From: DATAEE01 sp036257535
GTDB lineage: Bacteria; Acidobacteriota; Vicinamibacteria; Vicinamibacterales; 2-12-FULL-66-21
Direction of reading: 5' to 3'
NCBI GenBank assembly: GCA_036257535.1
Contig: DATAFJ010000049.1
Location: 1-24,816, forward strand
Length of the DNA stretch: 24,816 bases
The notes under the pieces are model-generated. The model did not search any database. It worked only from the letters and a program-made list of their open reading frames with translations, and had not been told where the DNA came from. Positions 15,824 to 22,885 of the stretch are shown piece after piece. Every line of letters starts with the position of its first letter. The first letter of the stretch is position 1. The translations under genes were made by a program, and so were the position numbers.

Positions 15824-16812
15824 AATCGAATCTTGACGTCCTTGCCCTGCTGGACGTGTATGGTGTCCACGAATCGGATCAGACGTGGACTCGATTGCAT
15901 GACAAGCGAGCTCGTCCGAATGCCGTCGCCGAAGAACCGGACGCCGCGCATCAACGTTCCGTCGGTCACCCCGGTCGCGGCGAAGATGATCGAGTTGCCT
16001 GACGCGAGATCCTTCGACGTGTACACCCGCTTGGGATCGGTAATCCCCATCGCGCGCGAACGTTCCTCGTGCTCGGGCTTGCTGATCACGAGGCGCGCGA
16101 AGATCTCGCCGTTGAGGCAGCGCATTGCCGCTGCGGTCAGCACGCCCTCGGGCGCGCCGCCTGTGCCCATTACCGCGTGGACGCCGGATCCCACGACTGC
16201 CGCCGCGATGCCCGCCGACAGGTCGCCGTCGCCGATCAGCCGGATGCGTGCTCCGGTTGCCCGGATATCCGCGATGAGCTTTTCATGCCGGGGCCGGTCG
16301 AGCACGATCACGACCAGGTCTTCGACGCGGCGCTCGAGGCAGCGTGCGATCGCCTTCAGGTTGTCGCCGGGGGGCGCGTCGAGATCGACGGCGTCCCGGG
16401 AGCTCGGACCGACGACGAGCTTCTCCATGTAGAGGTCCGGAGCGTGGAGGAGCTCCCCCGGTCCCGCGGCGGCGAGCACGGCGATGGCATTCGACGCCCC
16501 CGTCGCGCACAGGTTCGTTCCCTCCAGCGGATCGACGGCGATGTCGACCTGCGGGAACCTTGCCCCGCTGTTTCCTTTCCACGAGTGCGCCAGGCCGACC
16601 TTCTCGCCGATAAACAGCATCGGCGCTTCGTCACGCTCTCCTTCGCCGATGACGATCGTTCCGTCGATCGGGACGTTGTCCATGCAGGCGCGCATCGCCT
16701 CGACGGCCGCGTGATCGGATCGGTGGCGGTCACCCTGCCCCATCGTGTGCGCGCACGCGATCGCCGCCTGCTCGACAACGCGGAGGAACTCGAGCGAGAG
16801 GTCGCTCGTCAT
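15820..16812 (-). CDS. glpX: Class II fructose-1,6-bisphosphatase
   Basis: 330-aa GlpX-type FBPase that hydrolyses fructose-1,6-bisphosphate to fructose-6-phosphate in gluconeogenesis. Signatures seen: IVIGEGERDEAPML near the N-terminus, AVDPLEGTNLCATGASNA (metal and phosphate binding), MEKLVVGP, IGDGDLSAGIAAAV, GTGGAPEGVLTAAAMRCLNG and AATGVTDGTLMRGV. All are canonical and nothing looks broken. The ATG at 16812 overlaps the acyl-CoA dehydrogenase stop by four bases. Its neighbours do not form one pathway, so gluconeogenesis during lipid oxidation is only a loose contextual link. Some class II enzymes also act on sedoheptulose bisphosphate. Confidence 0.95.
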   Translation of the reverse strand: MTSDLSLEFLRVVEQAAIACAHTMGQGDRHRSDHAAVEAMRACMDNVPIDGTIVIGEGERDEAPMLFIGEKVGLAHSWKGNSGARFPQVDIAVDPLEGTNLCATGASNAIAVLAAAGPGELLHAPDLYMEKLVVGPSSRDAVDLDAPPGDNLKAIARCLERRVEDLVVIVLDRPRHEKLIADIRATGARIRLIGDGDLSAGIAAAVVGSGVHAVMGTGGAPEGVLTAAAMRCLNGEIFARLVISKPEHEERSRAMGITDPKRVYTSKDLASGNSIIFAATGVTDGTLMRGVRFFGDGIRTSSLVMQSSPRLIRFVDTIHVQQGKDVKIRF

Positions 16813-18032
16813 GTTCTCGATGCCGCCTCGGTCGCGCGATGCGGCGGCAGCTCGCAGCGCGTGGGGCGATCCGCCCGGTAGCCGAGCACGTAATCAGCCT
16901 GCATCACCTTGTGAATCTCGCGCGTGCCCTCGTAGATCACCGCACCCTTGCAGTTGCGGTAGAAGCGCCCGACGGGATACTCGTCCGAGTAACCATTCGC
17001 GCCATGAATCTGCACGGCGTCGCCGGCGGAGCGCTCGGATGCGACCGTGGCAAACCACTTCGCAAGTCCGGTCTCGCGCGTGTTGCGGCGTCCGTCGTTC
17101 TTCAGGAATCCGGCGCGCAGCCAGAGCAGGCGCGCCGCCTGATAGTCGGACTCCATCTGCGCGATCATCTCTTTCACGAGCTGGTGCTCGCCGATCTCGA
17201 CGCCGAATGTTTTCCGCGCTCTCGCGTATTTCACGCTCGCATCGCGGCACGCGCGGATGAGGCCGGTCGCGCCGGCGGCGACCGTATACCGGCCCTGATC
17301 GAGCGCAAACATCGCGATCTTGAACCCTTCGCCCGGCCGTCCGACGAGGTTCTCCTCCGGAATCTCGACCTCTTCCATTTTGAAGAACCCGGTGTTGCCG
17401 GCGAGGATGCCCCACTTTTCCTTCAGCGTGCCGCTCGAAAAACCCTTGAACCCGCGCTCGACGATGAACGCGCTGATGCCGGACGGGTCGCGCTGCTTCT
17501 TCTTCTCGAGGTCGGACCAGCCAAACACGAGGAAGTTGTCGGCGACGTCGGCGAGAGAGATCCACATCTTCTCCCCGGTCATGATGTATCGGTCGCCCTT
17601 CTTCACCGCGACGGTCTGAATGCCTCTGGCATCGCTGCCGGCCGCCGGCTCCGTCAGGCCGTACGTCGAGATCTTCTTGCCCTGCGCCTGCGGCACGAGG
17701 TACCGGCGTTTCTGATCCTCGGTGCCCCACGCGAGAAGCGTGAGACAGTTGAGACCGGCGTGGACCGACATGATCACGCGCAGCGACGTGTCGACGTACT
17801 CGAGCTCTTCGCTGATGAGGCCCAGGCTGATGTAGTCCATGCCGGCGCCGCCGTACTCCTGCGGGACGGAGCAGCCCAGCAGCCCCAGGTCCGCCATCTT
17901 CGGCAGGATGGAGGGATCGAACCGGTGCTCGCGGTCCAGATCGCGGATGCGAGGGGCGACCTCGCGCGCTCCCCACTCGCGCACGGACTGTTCGAGCAGG
18001 CGGTGTTCTTCGGTAAGATCGAAATTGATCAT
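16809..18032 (-). CDS. Acyl-CoA dehydrogenase
   Basis: 407-aa flavoenzyme that introduces an alpha,beta double bond into an acyl-CoA and passes electrons to ETF. The family signatures are TYGLTEPAAGSDARGIQT (FAD/substrate contact), ITG-type MTGEKMWIS, QIHGANGYSDEYPVGRFYR, and the catalytic base E368 in IYEGTREIHKV. The position of the glutamate places it with short/branched-chain and glutaryl-type enzymes rather than long-chain/isovaleryl ones. The exact substrate is unassigned. I chose the ATG at 18032 (MINFDLTEEHRLL), since 11 extra residues upstream (to 18065) look non-coding. It is the first gene of the minus-strand cluster and its start is head-to-head with the Zn-ribbon gene. Confidence 0.93.
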   Translation of the reverse strand: MINFDLTEEHRLLEQSVREWGAREVAPRIRDLDREHRFDPSILPKMADLGLLGCSVPQEYGGAGMDYISLGLISEELEYVDTSLRVIMSVHAGLNCLTLLAWGTEDQKRRYLVPQAQGKKISTYGLTEPAAGSDARGIQTVAVKKGDRYIMTGEKMWISLADVADNFLVFGWSDLEKKKQRDPSGISAFIVERGFKGFSSGTLKEKWGILAGNTGFFKMEEVEIPEENLVGRPGEGFKIAMFALDQGRYTVAAGATGLIRACRDASVKYARARKTFGVEIGEHQLVKEMIAQMESDYQAARLLWLRAGFLKNDGRRNTRETGLAKWFATVASERSAGDAVQIHGANGYSDEYPVGRFYRNCKGAVIYEGTREIHKVMQADYVLGYRADRPTRCELPPHRATEAASRT

Positions 18033-18447
18033 GATGAATGGCCCCGAAAGCGGGCGACGAAACACTCATTTTGGCCGGGCTGCGGACCGGAGTCAATTCC
18101 AGCGGCCCACGGCGCACCATCGACTTGGGCTGCTGCAGAAGAACCCGCATCCGGACGAGACAATCGACTCGAGCCTTGAGCTCGACGACCTCAAGGACTT
18201 CCGGGGGATCCGCTGCCCGCTCTGTCGATGGCAGCCGACGGCCTCGAGCACGTGGTGCTGCTACGGTCGTGGAACACCCGAGACTCTCTTCGAGGGTTGT
18301 GGAACGTCCTGGAACACGTTCCTCACCCGCGGTCGATGTCCCGGGTGCGCGCACCAGTGGCGCTGGACCGTGTGTCATCGGTGCGGCGGGTGGTCGCTTC
18401 ACGAGGACTGGTACGAAGAGCGCCCGCGGCCTGAACGCTTGATGTGA
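18031..18447 (+). CDS. Small nine-cysteine Zn-ribbon-like protein, unknown function
   Basis: I cannot name the family, but the composition looks truly coding. Cysteines fall at residues 62/65 (CPLC), 76/77, 90, 103/106 (CPGC) and 115/118 (CHRC), interleaved with many tryptophans and ending HEDWYEE. Such paired CxxC knuckles predict one or two structural zinc sites. An acidic segment (SSLELDDLKDFRG) precedes them. The start is uncertain. ATG at 18031 or 18034 gives 137-138 aa but with a low-complexity N-terminus overlapping the divergent acyl-CoA dehydrogenase start. No ATG, GTG or TTG follows before the core, and a CTG at 18130 would give about 105 aa. Convergent with the DUF62 gene. Confidence 0.7.
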   Translation: MMNGPESGRRNTHFGRAADRSQFQRPTAHHRLGLLQKNPHPDETIDSSLELDDLKDFRGIRCPLCRWQPTASSTWCCYGRGTPETLFEGCGTSWNTFLTRGRCPGCAHQWRWTVCHRCGGWSLHEDWYEERPRPERLM

Positions 18448-18458
18448 TCGTTCAGGCC
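18428..18458. terminator. Hairpin at convergent gene ends
   Basis: A perfect 10-bp stem (18428-18437 with 18449-18458, core CCTGAACG/CGTTCAGG) and an 11-nt loop span the stop codon of the Zn-ribbon gene and end five bases short of the DUF62 stop on the other strand. No T-run follows on either strand, so termination is possible but not certain. Confidence 0.45.
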
Positions 18459-18462
18459 CGGA

Positions 18463-19254
18463 TCACGCGCGGCGCACGACGACCTCGGCGCCGCGTGCCA
18501 GCCCGAGTCGTTCGACGGCGCTCGCCGCGTTGGCCGCGATCTCCAGGTGGTCCGTGCTGCCGAAGAGCGCGCAGACTTCACCCTCGCCAATCTCCGCGTA
18601 CGTCGCTACGAGTCTGGCGACACGGTGTGAGCCGGCCTCGATCTGAATCCCCCCTCCCTGCGCCAGCCGCTCGACCGTTCGGCGGTCGATGTTCGTGACG
18701 AGATTGCCGAACCGGTCGATTCGCATCACGCGTCCGGTTATCGCGTCGGCAGCCGCCTCCGCGGGCGACAGGTCGATTCGGTGATAGTCGGTCACAGCCC
18801 TGCCCAGCGCGGACAGCTGAATCCCTTTCGCGAGCCACGCGGCGGCGGGCGCGAATCGATCTCGCCCCTCGAACGTCCGGCTGACGGTGGGTCGCGCGTA
18901 GCGCCGTTCCGTGAGCTCGACGACACGGCGTGGAGCGGTCTCATGGAATACGGCCGACAGCACACCGTTGTCGGGCGCGACGAACTTGTGATCGGCAGTC
19001 TCCGCCGCCAGGCCGCGGCGCGCCGATCCAACCCCGGGATCGATGACCGTCAGGAAGATCGTGCCGGACGGAAAATACTTGTAGGTGGCCGCCAGCTCCA
19101 CGGCGGCCGTCAGGACGTCGTGCGGCGGGATGTCATGAGAGATGTCGACCAGCTCGGCATCGGGGCAGATCCCGAGGATCACGCCCTTCATCGAGCCGGC
19201 GTAGTGGTCGCTCGTTCCAAAGTCGCTCAGGAGCGCGATGATCGGCCGCGGCAT
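18463..19254 (-). CDS. SAM hydroxide adenosyltransferase family protein (DUF62)
   Basis: 263-aa member of the family that hydrolyses S-adenosylmethionine to adenosine and methionine using water/hydroxide, related to fluorinase and chlorinase. The N-terminus reads IALLSDFGTSDHYAGSMKG, followed by DISHDIPPHDV, TVIDPGVGSARR (D72 and R79 fit the catalytic Asp-Arg spacing), APDNGVLS and, in the C-terminal barrel, RIDRFGNLVTNI. The third triad residue, usually His in an FHGRD-type motif, appears here as Glu129 (TFEGRDRFAPAAAW), so activity may differ. It lacks an obvious halide-site insertion. The methyltransferase gene lies 56 bp upstream on the same strand, an interesting pairing for a SAM-consuming enzyme. 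Confidence 0.92.
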   Translation of the reverse strand: MPRPIIALLSDFGTSDHYAGSMKGVILGICPDAELVDISHDIPPHDVLTAAVELAATYKYFPSGTIFLTVIDPGVGSARRGLAAETADHKFVAPDNGVLSAVFHETAPRRVVELTERRYARPTVSRTFEGRDRFAPAAAWLAKGIQLSALGRAVTDYHRIDLSPAEAAADAITGRVMRIDRFGNLVTNIDRRTVERLAQGGGIQIEAGSHRVARLVATYAEIGEGEVCALFGSTDHLEIAANAASAVERLGLARGAEVVVRRA

Positions 19255-19310
19255 TACTTTTTCTCAGGGGCCCCCTGCCCCCGGAGCCAATCGTACTGCA
19301 GGCTGGCGTC

Positions 19311-19961
19311 CTACGGCTTGCGTAGGAGGATTTCCCGGGTATTGGTCTTCAGCAGGAAGGAATCGGAGACGGTGAGGCCGTCGAACATCTTCTGGATGTC
19401 GCGGTTCTGAAAGACCTGCCGCCTCGACGGTGCCGACGGGTAGGTCCGATGCCGCAGCCGCCCATCGTCGACGATGATGAAGCGGGTCTGATGGGCGGTT
19501 TCGAGCGAGAGGGTGCCGAATAGTCCGAAGAGCGCGCCCCCGGGCTTCAGGACGCGCACGAGCGCCCGCGCGAGCGCGTGAGCCGCGGAACGCGGCAGAT
19601 AGTCGAACAGGTCCCAGCAGAGAATCGCGTCGACGCTGCCGTCTGCGTGCGTCAGTCGCGTCGAAAGATGCTCTGGCAGTTCCTCGAGCCGCTCGGACTT
19701 GGCGAAGCGCTCGAGATCGGTAAACAGATCTTCCACGAAGAGCTTGCAGCCGAGCCGCTCCCCGTAGAACGTGACGTTCGAGCCGACCACCGGTCCCAGA
19801 TCGACGATGACCGGCGCCTCACGCCCCGACAGCGCCGTAAGAAAACGAGCGAATCCCTTCGAGTGAAATGCCCCGGCGTCCGGGTCGCCGCCGGCCGCTG
19901 CCGGCGGCGCTTCCGCGCGTCGAGGCCCCAGACGAAGAAGATCGGCGAGACCGCGAGCCAC
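19311..19961 (-). CDS. Class I SAM-dependent methyltransferase-like protein
   Basis: 216-aa Rossmann-fold methyltransferase candidate with unknown substrate. Motif I is VIVDLGPVVGSNVTFYGE, the motif II region is LFVEDLF, then AILCWDLFDYLP as motif IV and LVRVLKPGGALFGLFG as post-motif IV/V. The C-terminal part (FIIVDDGRLRHR...FQNRDIQKMF) matches the small-molecule or protein methyltransferase-11-like architecture. The glycine-poor motif I (DLGPVVGSN) is slightly unusual. The start is GTG at 19961, 21 bp after the bactofilin stop, so the two are probably co-transcribed. No signal peptide or membrane segment. Confidence 0.85.
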   Translation of the reverse strand: MARGLADLLRLGPRRAEAPPAAAGGDPDAGAFHSKGFARFLTALSGREAPVIVDLGPVVGSNVTFYGERLGCKLFVEDLFTDLERFAKSERLEELPEHLSTRLTHADGSVDAILCWDLFDYLPRSAAHALARALVRVLKPGGALFGLFGTLSLETAHQTRFIIVDDGRLRHRTYPSAPSRRQVFQNRDIQKMFDGLTVSDSFLLKTNTREILLRKP

Positions 19962-19982
19962 CGTGCCCTGACTAGCCAGACG

Positions 19983-20519
19983 TCAGTGCTGGACGGCGGG
20001 CGCGACGGCCGCGGCCGGCTTCGCGTCGGGTTTCGACTCGCTCTTCGCGTCCGCGCGGCCGTCGCCGGCACGCGCGCCCGCGCGCTGCATGTCAATGCTG
20101 CCGCGGAAGTGGGCCCCTTCGGCGATCGCCACCCGCGGCGCGGCGATGTCGCCGTCGACCGATCCGTTGTCGCGGATGTCGACCTTCTCGGTCGCGGTCA
20201 CGTTGCCGTGGACTTCGCCGAGCACGATGACGGACTTGGCGAAAATCTGCGCCTTGATCTTGCCGTTCGGACCGATCGTCAGGGCATGCTGCCGAAGTTC
20301 GATCTTGCCTTCCACCTGCCCCTCGATGGTCAGGTCCTCGCTGCCATTCAGCTCGCCCTTGATGACAACCGATTTGCCGATGTTCACCGTATCCCTCCCC
20401 AGCGCGGTGCGCGCTTCTTCTCGTCCCGGCGCCGGCCGGGGCGCAGGCACCGGCGGCTGAGCCGACGTGGGCGTCGTGTCGACTCCAGTTGGCTTGACGG
20501 CTTCATCCCGTTTCCACAT
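19983..20519 (-). CDS. Bactofilin (polymer-forming cytoskeletal protein)
   Basis: 178-aa bactofilin that should self-assemble into nucleotide-free filaments at the inner membrane and often localises cell-wall or polarity factors. A disordered proline-rich N-terminus (about 1-40) leads into a right-handed beta-helix core of about 100 residues made of short hydrophobic turns: NIGKSVVIKGELNGSEDLTI, VEGKIELRQHALTIG, GKIKAQIFAKSVIVLGEVHG, DNGSVDGDIAAPRVAIAEGA. A charged Ala/Lys/Asp tail follows. The ATG at 20519 has GGGAGA about eight bases upstream. It is first in a minus-strand unit and divergent from the cysteine desulfurase gene, with 100 bp between the starts and no clear promoter hexamers. 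No lytic enzyme is adjacent. Confidence 0.93.
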   Translation of the reverse strand: MWKRDEAVKPTGVDTTPTSAQPPVPAPRPAPGREEARTALGRDTVNIGKSVVIKGELNGSEDLTIEGQVEGKIELRQHALTIGPNGKIKAQIFAKSVIVLGEVHGNVTATEKVDIRDNGSVDGDIAAPRVAIAEGAHFRGSIDMQRAGARAGDGRADAKSESKPDAKPAAAVAPAVQH

Positions 20520-20619
20520 CGCAATGTTTCTCCCAGACTTAGGGCACGTCGCAGGGCTGCTCGAGGCTTAGCTCGTGGGGAGCGATCCTGGCAATGGTAT
20601 CATGAAAGGTAAAGTATTG

Positions 20620-21795
20620 ATGCGTATCTACTTCGACCACAACGCCACGACACCCCTGCACCCCGAGGCCGCCGCCCTGATGGCGCGCGTGCATACAGAA
20701 GATTTCGGCAATCCCTCGAGTGTTCATTACTACGGGCAGCGGGCAAAGGCGATTCTCGATGAAGCCCGGAGCGCCGTCGCCGCGCTCGTCGGCGGCGAAC
20801 CGTCAGAGATTGTATTCACGAGCGGCGGCACCGAGGCTGACAATTTTGCGATCCGCGGCGTGGCGGAGGCGCTCGAGCCGGCAGGCCGGCGGCATCTCGT
20901 CGCCAGCACGATCGAGCACGAAGCAGTCCTCAATACCTTGAAGGCCCTCGCCCGCCGCGGGTGGCGGACGACGCTCGTACCCGTCGACGGCAACGGCCTC
21001 GTCGATCCAGCGCGCGTCGTCGAGGCGATTGCAGACGACACCGCGCTCGTATCGGTGATGCACGCCAACAACGAGATCGGCACGATCCAGCCGGTAGCGG
21101 AGATCGCGGCCGCGGCGCGCGCGCGGGGCGTGCTCGTGCATACCGATGCCGTCCAGTCCGTGGGCAAGATTCCCGTCGACGCCGCGGCGCTCGGCGTCGA
21201 TCTGCTGTCGCTGTCGGCTCACAAGTTCAACGGGCCGAAGGGTGTCGGAGCGCTGTGGATTCGCCGCGCCACTCGGCTGACGGCGATCCTGACGGGCGGG
21301 CGTCACGAGCGAGGCCGCCGCGCCGGCACCGAGAACGTGGCTGGGATCGCCGGTCTCGGCGCCGCCGCCGGCATCGTGCGCGGCAAGCTTGCGGCCGAGC
21401 CGCCGCGTCTCGCGTCGCTTCGAGATCGGCTCGAGAGTGGAGTGCTCGCCAGCGTTCCGGGCACTGCCGTCAACGGCGCGCGCGAGCCGCGTGTCGCGAA
21501 CACGACCAACATCAGCTTCGACGGCGTCGAAGCTGAGTCGCTCCTCATTGCCCTCGATCTCGCCGGCGTTGCCGTGTCGACCGGCTCGGCCTGCTCGTCG
21601 GGCACGCTCGAGCCGTCGCACGTTCTACGCGCGATGGGTTTCCCAGCTCACCGCACTCAGAACTCGATTCGCTTTAGCCTGGGTCTTGGAAATACAGAGG
21701 CGGAGGTGGATCACGTCGTGAGCATCCTCCCGGGGATCGTCGAGAAGCTGCGGAGCCTGACGGGCGCTCGACAGCCTGTGGGCAGCAGGCGTTAG
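20620..21795 (+). CDS. Cysteine desulfurase (NifS/IscS-like)
   Basis: 391-aa class V aminotransferase-fold PLP enzyme that takes sulfur from cysteine to form a protein persulfide. It shows IYFDHNATTPLHP at the N-terminus, TSGGTEADNFAI, IEHEAVL (H100), HANNEIGTIQP, the PLP lysine K202 in LSAHKFNGPKG, and the active-site loop Cys325 in STGSACSSGTLEPSHVL. Extended loop and motif order indicate the group I (NifS/IscS) branch. I chose the ATG at 20620, beginning directly at the conserved N-terminus, over an ATG at 20602. mnmA follows 28 bp downstream, so its main role is probably sulfur donation for tRNA thiolation, though Fe-S assembly is equally possible. Confidence 0.94.
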   Translation: MRIYFDHNATTPLHPEAAALMARVHTEDFGNPSSVHYYGQRAKAILDEARSAVAALVGGEPSEIVFTSGGTEADNFAIRGVAEALEPAGRRHLVASTIEHEAVLNTLKALARRGWRTTLVPVDGNGLVDPARVVEAIADDTALVSVMHANNEIGTIQPVAEIAAAARARGVLVHTDAVQSVGKIPVDAAALGVDLLSLSAHKFNGPKGVGALWIRRATRLTAILTGGRHERGRRAGTENVAGIAGLGAAAGIVRGKLAAEPPRLASLRDRLESGVLASVPGTAVNGAREPRVANTTNISFDGVEAESLLIALDLAGVAVSTGSACSSGTLEPSHVLRAMGFPAHRTQNSIRFSLGLGNTEAEVDHVVSILPGIVEKLRSLTGARQPVGSRR

Positions 21796-21816
21796 ACATT
21801 AGGCATTCGGCATTGA
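21796..21816. repeat. Short heptanucleotide repeat between cysteine desulfurase and mnmA
   Basis: Three tandem 7-mers (ACATTAG, GCATTCG, GCATTGA) fill the gap directly after the TAG stop and run to eight bases before the mnmA ATG. They have the same 7-nt period as the longer array at 12588-12650, but a different unit sequence. They leave no good Shine-Dalgarno for mnmA beyond a weak GAAAG. Confidence 0.55.
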
Positions 21817-21823
21817 CGAAAGC

Positions 21824-22885
21824 ATGCGCATAGTCGTAGCCATGTCGGGCGGCGTCGATTCATCGGTGGCCGCGGCAAGGCTCGCCTCCGAGGGGCACGA
21901 GGTCGTCGGTCTCTCGATGCAGTTGTACGACCAGCGTCAGGGAGACCTGCAGTTCGGGAGCTGCTGCACGATCGACGATCTGCACGACGCGCGGCGCGTG
22001 GCTCGCTCGCTTGGCATTCCGCATTACATCGTCAACTTCGAGCGCGAGTTCAACGAGCGCGTCCTGTCCAATTTCATCGGCGAGTACACATTGGGGCGGA
22101 CGCCCATCCCGTGCGTGCACTGCAACGGCGACCTGAAGTTCGCGGCGCTCCTGGATCGCGCGCGCGGGCTCGAGGCCGAGGCGGTCGCCACAGGACACTA
22201 CGCGCGCGTCGAGCGGGACGAATCAGGCGGGTATCTCCTCCTGCGCGGCGCGGATCACTCGAAGGACCAGTCGTATTTTCTCTTCACGCTGACGCAGGGA
22301 CAGCTCGCCTCGGCCCGCTTCCCGGTCGGAGACATGACGAAGGACGACGTGCGCGCCGCGGCGCGCGCACTCGGCCTCTCCGTCGCGGAGAAGCCTGACA
22401 GCCAGGAGCTCTGTTTCGTGGCAGGCGGGGATCACGCGGCATTCGTCGAGCAGCACGCACCCGAGCTGGTCGGGGCGGGTGTCATCGCCGACCGCGACGG
22501 CCGCGTGCTCGGTCGCCATGACGGCACGCACCGGTTCACGATCGGGCAGCGCAAGGGACTCGGGTTGAGTACCGGGCTGCCGCTCTACGTCGTGGACATC
22601 GACGCCGCGGACCGCCGGGTCGTCGTCGGCCCGCGCGACGCGCTGGAGCGCCGCACGCTGACCGCCTCCGAAGTGAACTGGATCTCAGGTCGAACGCCGT
22701 CGACACCCGTACGGGCGTCTGCGCGCATTCGTTACCGCCATCGTGAGGCGGATGCCACCATCACGCCGCTCCCCGACAGCAGGGCGCGCGTGGACTTCAT
22801 CGAGCCGCAGAGCGCCATCACGCCCGGACAGGCCGTTGTGTTCTATGACGGTGAGATGGTTCTGGGCGGAGGTTGGATCGATTGA
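21824..22885 (+). CDS. mnmA: tRNA-specific 2-thiouridylase MnmA
   Basis: 353-aa PP-loop ATPase that adenylates U34 of tRNA Lys/Glu/Gln and replaces oxygen with sulfur (s2U34). The PP-loop SGGVDSS lies at residues 8-14, followed by SCCTIDDLHDARRVA, PCVHCNGDLKF with the expected catalytic C100, ATGHYARV, KDQSYFLF and DSQELCFV with the second catalytic C197. The C-terminal domains begin around FTIGQRKGLGLS and end VVFYDGEMVLGGGWI. It is intact and of usual length. The ATG at 21824 has weak ribosome-binding signals, and translation may depend on readthrough from the desulfurase gene upstream. Its last 43 bp overlap trxB antisense. Confidence 0.97.
   Translation: MRIVVAMSGGVDSSVAAARLASEGHEVVGLSMQLYDQRQGDLQFGSCCTIDDLHDARRVARSLGIPHYIVNFEREFNERVLSNFIGEYTLGRTPIPCVHCNGDLKFAALLDRARGLEAEAVATGHYARVERDESGGYLLLRGADHSKDQSYFLFTLTQGQLASARFPVGDMTKDDVRAAARALGLSVAEKPDSQELCFVAGGDHAAFVEQHAPELVGAGVIADRDGRVLGRHDGTHRFTIGQRKGLGLSTGLPLYVVDIDAADRRVVVGPRDALERRTLTASEVNWISGRTPSTPVRASARIRYRHREADATITPLPDSRARVDFIEPQSAITPGQAVVFYDGEMVLGGGWID

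Noticed and set aside
16839..18179. Plus-strand 446-codon frame opposite the acyl-CoA dehydrogenase
   Set aside because: Antisense shadow; the minus-strand enzyme is complete with its catalytic Glu.
19255..19310. GC-rich stretch between the methyltransferase and DUF62 genes as a terminator
   Set aside because: It contains a loopless GGGGCCCC-type palindrome and short A-run, but no proper stem-loop; the genes are probably co-transcribed.
20520..20619. Sigma-70 promoter for the cysteine desulfurase (TATCAT at 20598-20603)
   Set aside because: A -10-like hexamer exists, but no acceptable -35 lies 16-18 bp upstream, so it is not reported as a feature.
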